DNA of 64,000 bases, taken from NCBI RefSeq assembly GCF_017298635.1, contig NZ_CP071182.1:1116001-1180000 (forward strand), read 5' to 3'. Made by a program: the position numbers and the translations under genes. This document shows, piece after piece, positions 19,440 to 26,560 of this stretch. Below the pieces are notes generated by a model, which saw nothing but the letters and a program-made list of their open reading frames with translations, ran no database searches and had not been told where the DNA came from. Each line of letters begins with the position of its first letter. Position 1 is the first letter of the stretch. Source of the DNA: Paenalicyclobacillus mengziensis (GTDB lineage: Bacteria > Bacillota > Bacilli > Alicyclobacillales > Alicyclobacillaceae).

Positions 19440-20159
19440 CTGCATTTTTAAGTTGCGAAAAACAGTCTTATCTATTTGCAATCATGGTCACTGTCGAGGA
19501 ACATCGTCCTATTGCCACGCACATTCCCATTGAGGTTCGTGAAGAAGATGGTAAAACCTATGCTTTAGGACACATCGCATACGGGAACACACAAAAAAAT
19601 ACTTTAGAAAATGATTCAAATGTGTTGCTCATCTTTCAAGGACCACATGCCTATATTTCATCGAGTTGGTATGAGGCGGAGAATGTGCCTACCTGGGATT
19701 ATTTAACTGTACACGCATATGGAAATTCACGTATCATTTCTGGGGGTGAATTAGAAAACCACTTGGCTACTCTACTGCAACGTTACGAATCCAACAGGGA
19801 CAATGGGCGGCTCTGGGAAACACTTAGTCCTGAATTTCTTCAGAATCAAATAAAGGGTATTGTCGCATTTGAAATAGAAATCACTTCGATACAAGCTTCG
19901 GGGAAAATGAGCCAGAACCGCAACGACAAGGATTACAAAGCGATTGTTAAAGAGCTTGAAAAATTGAGCGAAAAGGATGCAAATCGAGTAGCTGAATGGA
20001 TGAGAAATCATCGCCCTCACGTATTTTGAAAACATTTCTTCATATAGACTATCTGCATTTTTCAGTCGAACTTATTGAACCGAAAAGGAATGAATGGGGA
20101 TGAAGAATAGGGTTATCAACACTGTTCTTTAGTTACCGTAGCGAAGAAGGGGTGTACAG

Positions 20160-20828
20160 ATGATAGGTTTAATCCTGACAGCATGTTTACTTGGATTTGT
20201 TTACAGTGCGGCTCCAGGAGCGGTGAATACTGAAGCATTACGCAGAGGACTGCAGAGAGGCTTTGTCCCTGCATTTTTGGTGCAACTTGGGGCTTTATTA
20301 GGGGATTTGGTGTGGGCAATTATTGGGTTAACAGGAGTTGCGCTTGTATTTCAATTTCTGACCGTGCAGATTATTTTGGGCATCGCAGGAGTAACATTTT
20401 TACTTCGTATGGCATGGTTATCATTCCTGGACGCTCGCAAGCCAATTGACTTGAAGTTGGACACCAATAAAAAAGAACAACGGGATTTCACAACAGGAAT
20501 TATTTTTTCATTGGCAAATCCGTTTGCGATTGCTTTTTGGGGTGGCATTGGTGGTGGTTTTGCTACTCATATCGCAGGTATGCCATTGCTCGACAAGCTG
20601 TTGCTCTTATTCCTCGGTTTTTCTGTGGGAGCATTTGCGTGGTGTATAGGTATTTCAGCATTGGTAGCATGGTCACGCAAATTTATTGGTGATAAGGTGC
20701 TACGTGGGATTTTTACAGTATCAAGCTTGGCTATGGCTTATTTTGCACTGGAAATGTTATGGACGTTAGTCCACAGTACGCTCTATCCTCTGTTCTCTCA
20801 TCGATTGAGATTGAATGAAAGCCGATAG
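20160..20828 (+). CDS. LysE/RhtB-family exporter
   Basis: 222 residues from ATG with AAGGGGTG seven bases upstream. It has about six membrane segments and the family N-terminal signature, SAAPGAVNTEALRRGLQRGF, where the glycine-rich loop after the first segment is typical of LysE/RhtB transporters. These export amino acids or related metabolites across the cytoplasmic membrane. The segment FSLANPFAIAFWGG matches the second conserved loop. It follows paiB closely but is probably transcribed separately. The substrate cannot be read from sequence. Confidence 0.85.
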   Translation: MIGLILTACLLGFVYSAAPGAVNTEALRRGLQRGFVPAFLVQLGALLGDLVWAIIGLTGVALVFQFLTVQIILGIAGVTFLLRMAWLSFLDARKPIDLKLDTNKKEQRDFTTGIIFSLANPFAIAFWGGIGGGFATHIAGMPLLDKLLLLFLGFSVGAFAWCIGISALVAWSRKFIGDKVLRGIFTVSSLAMAYFALEMLWTLVHSTLYPLFSHRLRLNESR

Positions 20829-20902
20829 AAGGACAAGTCATTGTGTAAGCACCGTCCTACAGCTATTTAATTGCAAGCAACAGTAACAAATTGTGTCCTT
20901 GT

Positions 20903-21130
20903 ATGGAGGTGGAAACAGTAGTAGGTGGAAAAACATGTCCGATTTGTGGTGGGGACAACAACTGTGGCAATGTGGCTGGTAAGCTTCATGGAACATGCTG
21001 GTGCGATAAAGAGGTATTTCCGCAAGGAGTATTCGAAAATATTCCGTCAAACAGCACGACAAAATCGTGTATCTGCCAAAGTTGTCTGGAGAAATTTAAG
21101 AAGGGAAACTTATCCGAAGCAACGCTGTAG
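20903..21130 (+). CDS. cysteine-rich CWC-type small protein
   Basis: About 75 residues, with the pattern CPICGGDNNCGN...CWC...C.C..C that defines the cysteine-rich CWC family, presumably a zinc-binding fold of unknown function. The start is uncertain: ATG 20903 is used here; GTG 20909 and TTG 20891 are alternatives, and the GGAGGTGG at 20905 is badly placed for all of them. Confidence 0.7.
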   Translation: MEVETVVGGKTCPICGGDNNCGNVAGKLHGTCWCDKEVFPQGVFENIPSNSTTKSCICQSCLEKFKKGNLSEATL

Positions 21131-21463
21131 TCTGTTGTGTTTGATCATTGTCTGATATATCAACTTGATATCATCAATTAACGGGAGCGGCAGAGCACAG
21201 TGTCTCCTGTTTGTATTTCCAATGACGTAACCTCACCGTTTCAATGGTGTTTTCATCACACGAGTTTGTGAGACAAAGTGCTCCATTCTTCTGCGCTGAA
21301 TTCAAAGAAATCACAAACTTAGACACATAAATTGGGTAAGAAACTCCCGATTAGGTGAAGTTCCCTGTACACCCTGTAGGCGAAAGACGTGAGGATAATC
21401 CACCATACACTCCAAGTGGACATATCGTGGAGGCATGTCGATTAAACGAGGAGGATGCACAAT

Positions 21464-21604
21464 ATGTATGGTGGCGGCGCATTTGGTGGATATACGCAAT
21501 GGGCAGTTGTCTTCTTGATCATCTTTGTACTGTTCTTCTTGCTGGTTCCCGCGTTTGGTGGCGGATACGGCGGCGGTGCAGGTGGCGGAATGGGCGGTTA
21601 TTAA
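21464..21604 (+). CDS. YjcZ-like glycine-rich small membrane protein
   Basis: 46 residues: MYGGGAFGGYTQWAVVFLII and onwards, one hydrophobic segment, then a GGGYGGGAGGGMGGY tail. This is the pattern of the tiny YjcZ/YtxO sporulation-associated proteins of Bacilli. GGAGG lies nine bases before ATG. It is encoded in a frame masked by longer spurious frames. It supports a spore-forming host. Confidence 0.8.
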   Translation: MYGGGAFGGYTQWAVVFLIIFVLFFLLVPAFGGGYGGGAGGGMGGY

Positions 21605-21875
21605 GTTTGGGCAAAGGGCGATTCCATTGGGATCGTCCTTTTATAATGGTTATCAGATAATTTTGGGCGACGAGAGTCTGTGGATTCCACGCAAAGACCG
21701 ATCAAGCTGTTAGAATAAAGTATCAGGTTAATTCGCAGGTTCCGAAGCGTGCGGGCGTATGGCATTGACCAGGCATCGATATACAATTTTAGGAGCAAGC
21801 AACAATGTCTGCGGTAATTAGATGGAAAGCATGGAGGTGTGGCAGATGTTTTATTGCCCATTGTTTGAGCATGAC

Positions 21876-21912
21876 GTTCCCACCCTTCGCTACTGAGCGA
21901 AGGAACTTTAAC
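21876..21912 (+). other. hairpin in the EamA upstream region
   Basis: CCTTCGCT and AGCGAAGG pair across a four-base loop (ACTG), followed by AACTTT. The 360-base gap before the EamA gene (21605-21965) holds no gene I can support. The hairpin may end upstream transcription. It does not match the guanidine-II pattern. Confidence 0.35.
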
Positions 21913-21965
21913 ATGAGTTCCCTTCGCCAGCGGACAAAAAAGTCCTAACATGCGGAGGGATTGAG

Positions 21966-22838
21966 ATGAATTCACGATATTTAGGCGGACTATACATGGC
22001 ACTCGCCGCAAGTATTTGGGGCGGCATGTATGTGGTCAGCAAGGTGTTGCTACAAAACATTGAGCCACTTGCTTTGGTCTGGCTTCGATATGTAGTTGCC
22101 CTTGTTGCCTTGTCAATTAGTATCTTTGCCACAAAACAGTCATGGAAAGTTTCGTGGCGACATGTCCCACTGATTGTCGTCATTGGAGTCGTTGGTTATG
22201 CGATCTCCATTTGGACACAGTTTCTCGGTACAAAGCTCTCTACCGCGCAGATGGGTGCAATGATTACGTCCGCAACGCCTGCCTTTATGGTCGTGTTCGG
22301 TCGAATGATTTTGGGGGAGAAGGTAACGGTTCGAAAAGCCATTTCGGTTGGGCTTGCGACAATCGGAGTCTTGCTGATTGTCGGGATTGGTGGGTTTAGC
22401 AACTCCCATCAACTGGGGGGTGTAATCCTATTTGTTGCCGCTCTAACATGGGCTTTAATGTCCGTCGTTGTCAAGCTTGTTCCTAACGACTATTCCCAAC
22501 TAACTGTCACCTTTTACGCGATACTGGTTGCAACCATATGTATCACCCCGACAGCCGTGAAGCAAATGATTCATGTGTCCCCAAGCACATGGTTACAGCC
22601 GAGTCTATGGGGTGGAGTTCTCTATTTGGGAGTCGTCTCAACAGCAGGTGCGTTTTTCTTATGGAACAAGGGGTTACAATTGGTGGATGCCTCTTCTGGG
22701 GGACTATACTTCTTTTTTCAACCGCTTGTAGGAACATTTTTAGGATGGCTGATTCTTGGGGAAGTCGTAGGGCTTTCCTTTTGGGTCGGGGCACTATTGA
22801 TTCTGATCGGTGTGGCGATTGTGGTGAATGAGGCATAA
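21966..22838 (+). CDS. EamA/DMT-family transporter
   Basis: 290 residues with about ten membrane segments in two EamA repeats, starting MNSRYLGGLYMALAASIWGGMY, the usual first helix of drug/metabolite transporters. The second repeat starts near LGGVILFVAALTWALMSVVV. GGAGG lies seven bases before ATG. It moves an unknown small metabolite across the cytoplasmic membrane. Transcribed alone, with its own terminator just downstream. Confidence 0.88.
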   Translation: MNSRYLGGLYMALAASIWGGMYVVSKVLLQNIEPLALVWLRYVVALVALSISIFATKQSWKVSWRHVPLIVVIGVVGYAISIWTQFLGTKLSTAQMGAMITSATPAFMVVFGRMILGEKVTVRKAISVGLATIGVLLIVGIGGFSNSHQLGGVILFVAALTWALMSVVVKLVPNDYSQLTVTFYAILVATICITPTAVKQMIHVSPSTWLQPSLWGGVLYLGVVSTAGAFFLWNKGLQLVDASSGGLYFFFQPLVGTFLGWLILGEVVGLSFWVGALLILIGVAIVVNEA

Positions 22839-22847
22839 CAGTAGGTG

Positions 22848-22880
22848 ATAGGGCGGTGGGTATTCCTGCCGCCCTATTTC
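22848..22880 (+). terminator. terminator of the EamA gene
   Basis: ATAGGGCGG (22848-22856) pairs perfectly with CCGCCCTAT (22869-22877), followed by TTTCT. Confidence 0.75.
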
Positions 22881-23032
22881 TAACATACATGATTTCACCT
22901 CCATTTACCTTGTCCCTGATAACTGCTACAATGTCAGCAATAGGAACGGAGATAAAGGACGAGAAGACATGCGGAAGTTTGAGCCGCTCAGCAAACTTCA
23001 TACAGGTTTTCAAATAGGTTTTCAAAAATCGC

Positions 23033-23059
23033 GCTCAGTCGAAAAGACTGGGCTTTTTT
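23033..23059 (+). terminator. intrinsic terminator
   Basis: GCTCAGTC (23033-23040) pairs with GACTGGGC (23046-23053), followed by six T. The transcript it ends is unclear. A short frame from ATG 22970 with AAGGAC upstream runs through it. Confidence 0.7.
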
Positions 23060-23147
23060 ATGCGCTTTGACTTAAGTCAGCGAGAAAAAGGACAAGGACT
23101 AAAGGCTATAAGAACTGAGAAAGAGCCAGGAAAGAGAGGGATAGAAC

Positions 23148-23383
23148 GTGGATGACATTAAGGAACTTCTCTTGAATATGGAAGACCGCATCAGGTACGA
23201 TATTCACGAGGTAGCCAACCAATTAAAGGACATTCAAACAAAAGTCGACACCTGAAACAGCAAGTAAGCAATCTTGAGAAAATCATCCGCATCATCGAAC
23301 AAAACAACGTGGCGGCTTTATCTGGGATTCAGATCGATATAGGGTTGATGAAGGGTGAATTGGAAAAGCAGTCAGGGCATTAG
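23148..23383 (+). pseudogene. frameshifted small coiled-coil gene
   Basis: GTG 23148 starts a helical frame (MDDIKELLLNMEDRI...QTKVDT) that stops at 23255. The next frame continues the heptad pattern with LKQQVSNLEKIIRIIEQNN to a stop at 23383. One base appears to be missing near 23250. Joined, it would be a ~78-residue coiled-coil protein 17 bases upstream of the next gene. Confidence 0.5.
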
Positions 23384-23400
23384 AAGAAGGAGGCATTTCG

Positions 23401-23742
23401 ATGGATTATAAGCAGTTGACGAGACAGGAAGCCCTCAAAGAACTTGTTCTGCGAGCCATTGGTACTGGCAAACTGACCATTCCGCTCATCTCAGAGGTTA
23501 CTGGACTGTCAAATTTTGATGTGGCTAAGTTGGCTGTTTTTTACTACAACGAGTGCGAACAAGAAACCTCCTCATCGTCCGAATCTGACGACGAACCTGA
23601 AGTGAAATCCGAAGAGTCACATCGGATCAAACTGCTCGACAAACCCATCAATAAGACAAGAGTGCCAATGGCGGTGTCTACAGAGCGTACCCTAAAGGAA
23701 TTGAATGAAGCCATAGGAAAACTGCGTGAACAGAGGGTGTAG
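23401..23742 (+). CDS. orphan 113-residue protein with N-terminal helical domain
   Basis: ATG with AAGAAGGAGG seven bases upstream. The first ~55 residues look like a small winged-helix or HTH-like fold (LTIPLISEVTGLSNFDVAKLAVFYYNE). A Ser/Asp/Glu-rich linker (SSSSESDDEPEVKSEES) follows, then a helical tail. It could be DNA-binding, but no family is recognised. It is the first of a run of three short genes in close order. Confidence 0.6.
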   Translation: MDYKQLTRQEALKELVLRAIGTGKLTIPLISEVTGLSNFDVAKLAVFYYNECEQETSSSSESDDEPEVKSEESHRIKLLDKPINKTRVPMAVSTERTLKELNEAIGKLREQRV

Positions 23743-23778
23743 TCTGATGTTGATAAACTCAGAAGGGAGATAGCCGTT

Positions 23779-23961
23779 GTGGAGAATGAAGCATTGGATA
23801 AGAAGCAAAACTGGTTTGCGATAAATGGTGAATTCAGAACCACTTCAAGTATGACCACGACGGAGTTCATGAACTTATTGGATCGGATTGAAGAAACCTA
23901 CGGAATTCGATTCTTAGGAGCAGTTGAGTATGCGGAAACGAGGGACGAAGATTATGAATGA
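23779..23961 (+). CDS. orphan 60-residue protein
   Basis: GTG with GGGAG nine bases upstream. It is acidic, with TTTEFMNLLDRIEETYGIRF as a helix-turn pattern. Its stop overlaps the next start by eight bases, indicating a small operon. No family recognised. Confidence 0.5.
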   Translation: MENEALDKKQNWFAINGEFRTTSSMTTTEFMNLLDRIEETYGIRFLGAVEYAETRDEDYE

Positions 23962-24115
23962 TAAACGCAAGCCCAAAACCATTGACAAGACAGGGAAATC
24001 TGGACTGACAAGGGAGAAGAAAGAAATCCTGAAGCAACAACAAGGGTCTACGTCTGTACCGATAGACTTGAATGCCATTAGGGAGTGGGTGAAATATAAA
24101 GATGAGCACAAGTGA
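23954..24115 (+). CDS. orphan basic 53-residue protein
   Basis: ATG 23954 with GAGGG nine bases upstream; the longer frame from 23924 overlaps more. It has a lysine-rich N-terminus (MNDKRKPKTIDKTGKSGLTR) and a helical C-terminus. No family recognised. Translationally coupled to the preceding gene. Confidence 0.5.
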   Translation: MNDKRKPKTIDKTGKSGLTREKKEILKQQQGSTSVPIDLNAIREWVKYKDEHK

Positions 24116-24321
24116 AGCATGTACGAGCGAGAAAACCGAGACCATGGAATAGAAATCGAGAGGGAATTCGGGTTTAAGTATCCGCAATGCAATATTGAGG
24201 TATGGCACCCTATGTACGCATAATTCGAGAGAAGGGTTCAAACGGACTATTGATTCAGCTATTCAAAAGATTAATTGTAATTCCTACAATATATGCATAA
24301 GGCTTCGGACGGGGTGATCAT

Positions 24322-24543
24322 ATGTCTGAGTGCATAAGTATTGTTGAATATTTACGGGATAAAATGGTACACAAAACGGAAATGCGCGGCGAATTGGCGA
24401 ATCCTGACGTGGTATGTATTAGTCAACGTTTGGATTTGTTTATCCTTCAATCACAAAAACAGAGAATGGCAGACGGCGACAATGGTCTAAAAGGACAGGT
24501 TGTGTATGATATGGAGTCAAGCGTGCAGTTGGCGAGAGGATAG
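24322..24543 (+). CDS. Spo0E-like aspartyl-phosphate phosphatase
   Basis: 73 residues from ATG, with GGGG seven bases upstream. It has the two-helix Spo0E layout and the signature SQRLDLFI, matching the SxxLDxxI motif of phosphatases that remove phosphate from Spo0A. It would tune entry into sporulation. The C-terminal ~20 residues are unlike the family. Supports a spore-forming host. Confidence 0.72.
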   Translation: MSECISIVEYLRDKMVHKTEMRGELANPDVVCISQRLDLFILQSQKQRMADGDNGLKGQVVYDMESSVQLARG

Positions 24544-24760
24544 AAGCAGGGAAGTGGCGGGGTGGGTTCGAGGGATGGGTAACTTCATCATGTGCTGCCA
24601 TTTCTAAATCCCAATTCACAAAGTCGCCGCCATAGAGTAAGTTGGAGAAACCATATCCGAATCAAAGTTGCCAACTTTGCACCTCAACATCAGGGTAAAC
24701 GGACAACATGCGACGTAGAATCGTATAAAGTTGCTGAGATGCGAGCACGAAAACGTGAAA

Positions 24761-24781
24761 GAGAGCCATTTATCGGCTCCC
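24761..24781 (-). terminator. terminator of the partition operon
   Basis: On the minus strand GGGAGCC and GGCTCTC pair around a seven-base loop, followed by TTTC. It sits just after the ParR-like gene. Confidence 0.65.
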
Positions 24782-24785
24782 TTCG

Positions 24786-25058
24786 TTAGAACAGCGATTT
24801 GAGGAGTTCCCTATCTTCATTAGACAACGAGTCGCGCTTTGGGTAATCGAATTGTGGAAGGGTGATTGCATCGTTGTTTTGCAACAGTCGCCTCAGGATT
24901 TCTTCGACCTTTTTATCCAGGTCTTCTTCCTTGGGACACTCCATATCCTGACGAATCAAGTCGCAAACGTATGCACTAATCCCTGTATTTGCTTTTGCCC
25001 TCACGAACTCGAACAGCACGGGGTCACGAATCGAGATGGAGATTTTCCGTTTAGACAT
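24786..25058 (-). CDS. parR: ParR-like plasmid partition adaptor
   Basis: 90 residues. The N-terminal ~45 (MSKRKISISIRDPVLFEFVR and the helices after it) fit a ribbon-helix-helix DNA-binding fold, followed by an acidic, flexible tail ending in DRELLKSLF, as expected for a ParR that links centromere DNA to ParM filaments. Its start overlaps the parM stop by eight bases. The identity rests mainly on this linkage, since ParR sequences diverge widely. Confidence 0.7.
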   Translation of the reverse strand: MSKRKISISIRDPVLFEFVRAKANTGISAYVCDLIRQDMECPKEEDLDKKVEEILRRLLQNNDAITLPQFDYPKRDSLSNEDRELLKSLF

Positions 25059-26046
25059 TGACTAATCCCCTGGCTTCGAGGAGCTTCCAGTAACTCATCA
25101 CGTTGGAAAAACTGCCGTTTTCATCGATCTGGGCATGAGGGAATAGTTCAAGGATTATGTCTTTCAGTAGTGAGGCACCGCCTCCGCTAAAAACGGGAGT
25201 GTTCAGGGAGAGTCCATGGGATCTTGCGAAATTGGCGATCTGCTTGACATGACTTCTCATCAGATTATTGATGATTTGCCTACTTTCGGGCATGATTGCA
25301 CCATTCAGGGAGTAAATCCCTTCATGTAATACGTTTTCGCTCTCATCGACCGAGACTGAGCTTCCAAACTTGGTTTGGAGGGACTCTTGCATACGCCCTC
25401 TCAGAAGGTTTACTCCAAGGTCACTGATGACCATCGATGAAAGCTTTGGGACTAATCCCTCGTAGGTGCAGAACGAGGTGTTCAAGGAACCGATGTCAAC
25501 GACTGTAACTGTGCTGTTACGGTACTTGTCCAGATTGGCGTACATAGGACCAATGGCTTCGGGAAACAACAGCAATCCATCGGGATTAATGCGAAACACC
25601 CAAGCCGTGCCGTTTACTCGGAGCGAGATTGGTTTGCCGCCCTCATTAAGAATGTAATCGCGATAACGTTCCTTCAATTCTGCGTTTCGATAGATGTTGA
25701 GTGGGACATTGATTCCGAGGTTTATCAGGGGAATGCCCACTCTTTCAACGTGGAGCTTGTCCAACATAAGCGCAATGGAGAGGTAGATGCTGATTCGATG
25801 CTCCAGTGTGTGCTTGGTGACTGAGAAATCCGTCGCCATCTCAGAACACATGTTACCTACGATATATTCCTTCCCTTCAAACTCGACACGATAACTGTCG
25901 CCGCTCACCTCGACCCCAGAAAAACTGCTCCCGTCTTGCACGAGTGTGCGGAACTTCTGCTTAACGAATCCTGAATCGTTGTGCCCCATTGACTTGCTGT
26001 AATACTTTCCGCTATCGCAGACCACAGTGTAAGCTGAATTGCCCAT
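25051..26046 (-). CDS. parM: ParM/StbA-type actin-like partition ATPase
   Basis: About 331 residues. ATG 26046 (MGNSAYTVVCDSGK) has GGGGGA upstream; the longer frame to 26094 is disfavoured. Actin-fold nucleotide motifs are in order: VVCDSGKYYSKS (phosphate 1), TVVDIGSLNTSF (phosphate 2) and PVFSGGGASLL (adenosine). ParM polymerises with ATP to push plasmid copies apart. This is strong evidence that the DNA is, or was, a low-copy plasmid. Confidence 0.88.
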   Translation of the reverse strand: MGNSAYTVVCDSGKYYSKSMGHNDSGFVKQKFRTLVQDGSSFSGVEVSGDSYRVEFEGKEYIVGNMCSEMATDFSVTKHTLEHRISIYLSIALMLDKLHVERVGIPLINLGINVPLNIYRNAELKERYRDYILNEGGKPISLRVNGTAWVFRINPDGLLLFPEAIGPMYANLDKYRNSTVTVVDIGSLNTSFCTYEGLVPKLSSMVISDLGVNLLRGRMQESLQTKFGSSVSVDESENVLHEGIYSLNGAIMPESRQIINNLMRSHVKQIANFARSHGLSLNTPVFSGGGASLLKDIILELFPHAQIDENGSFSNVMSYWKLLEARGLVNV

Positions 26047-26260
26047 AACTCTATTCCCCCTCGTAGTTTTTGTTTGACCTCCTATCATAAGCACTTGCGT
26101 GCGAATTATTCGGACAGGTTGCTACTATGATGACGAATGCAGGGCGAATAGGTAGGACAAGTCGCACCAAGAGAAGGAAAGGGAATGAGGGGATGGATAG
26201 TGCAAAGGAGTTAAGAAGAAAACCGCTTTAGTGTTGACTGGATGTAACACCGTAAATTGG

Positions 26261-26289
26261 TTGACAGGAGGCAACGACGGTATTACTAT
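26261..26289 (+). promoter_or_regulatory. strong sigma-A promoter for the leader RNA and helicase gene
   Basis: Consensus -35 TTGACA (26261-26266), a 17-base spacer, and -10 TACTAT (26284-26289). Expected start of transcription is near 26296, about 40 bases before the first leader structure. Confidence 0.75.
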
Positions 26290-26334
26290 AACTCTACGAC
26301 TTCAATCAGAAGTCACCTTTCCCCATCGTTAACC

Positions 26335-26457
26335 AAGCTGGTTTGAGTTGGGGTGCCGAAGTTTTTCAAGTTCTTTCACTTGTAGCCCTGGGACGGGTCT
26401 GTCCTTTGGGCATCTGAAAGAATCTCTGGCACCTTGGCAACTTAAACCAGCTTTTTT
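26335..26457 (+). ncRNA. long rod-like leader RNA ending in a terminator
   Basis: Five nested stems were paired by eye: AAGCTGGTTTGAGTTG (26335-26350) with 26438-26453, GGTGCC (26352-26357) with 26428-26433, TTCTTTCA (26371-26378) with 26415-26422, GCCC (26385-26388) with 26408-26411 and GGAC (26391-26394) with 26401-26404. Six T follow the outer stem. The T-tract fixes the plus orientation. It lies between a strong promoter and the helicase gene, so it could be a small RNA, an attenuator or a plasmid copy-control RNA. I do not recognise a known family. Confidence 0.65.
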
Positions 26458-26459
26458 GT

Positions 26460-26517
26460 GTTGTGCCTGTAGTCCCTGGGGACAGGTATGCGATGCCTGT
26501 ATCGTCCAGGAGACAAC
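26460..26517 (+). ncRNA. three-way-junction RNA domain before the helicase ribosome site
   Basis: GTTGT.CCTG (26460-26469) pairs with CAGG..ACAAC (26507-26517), enclosing two hairpins: GTCC/GGAC (26472-26475 with 26480-26483) and CGAT/ATCG (26491-26494 with 26501-26504). It begins three bases after the terminator T-tract and ends about 25 bases before the helicase ribosome binding site, which suggests control of read-through or translation. Class unknown. Confidence 0.5.
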
Positions 26518-26560
26518 AAACCAGTGCGACAGCGCGCACAAAGACGAAGGGGGAAAATGA

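Larger units (their letters stand above)
18661..19465 (+). mobile_element. 805-bp insertion element with one cargo gene
   Basis: It is flanked by TCTTA direct repeats (18656-18660 and 19466-19470), a 5-bp target duplication that restores paiB when collapsed. The left end begins TGTATTCCGCGGCTGTGATT and the right end, read inward, begins (C)TGTTTTTCGCAACTTAAAAA; they form an imperfect inverted repeat of about 40 bases. There is no transposase, so it is non-autonomous. Ends starting TGT with 5-bp duplications fit Tn7/Mu-like transposases, but I cannot assign a family. The right-end block at 19439-19457 recurs at 44036-44054. Confidence 0.72.
18599..20029 (+). pseudogene. paiB: paiB-like FMN-binding regulator split by an 805-bp insertion
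   Basis: The first 20 codons (18599-18660, MYIPKLYRLDHDEAVQIMKS) and the rest (19466-20029) rejoin exactly once the insertion at 18661-19465 is removed. The restored product reads ...QIMKSYLFAIMVTVEEHRPIATHIPIEV..., the typical PaiB N-terminus, followed by AYGNTQKNTLE, GPHAYISSSWYEAENVPTWDYLTVHAYG. PaiB proteins bind FMN and are linked to negative regulation of sporulation and protease genes. An internal ATG at 19484 could start a shortened protein, but it would lack the N-terminal strand. The original start has AGGAG upstream. Confidence 0.82.

Noticed and set aside
21876..21960. Guanidine riboswitch before the EamA transporter
   Set aside because: Only one convincing hairpin and its loop is ACTG, not the ACGR loops of the mini-ykkC class.
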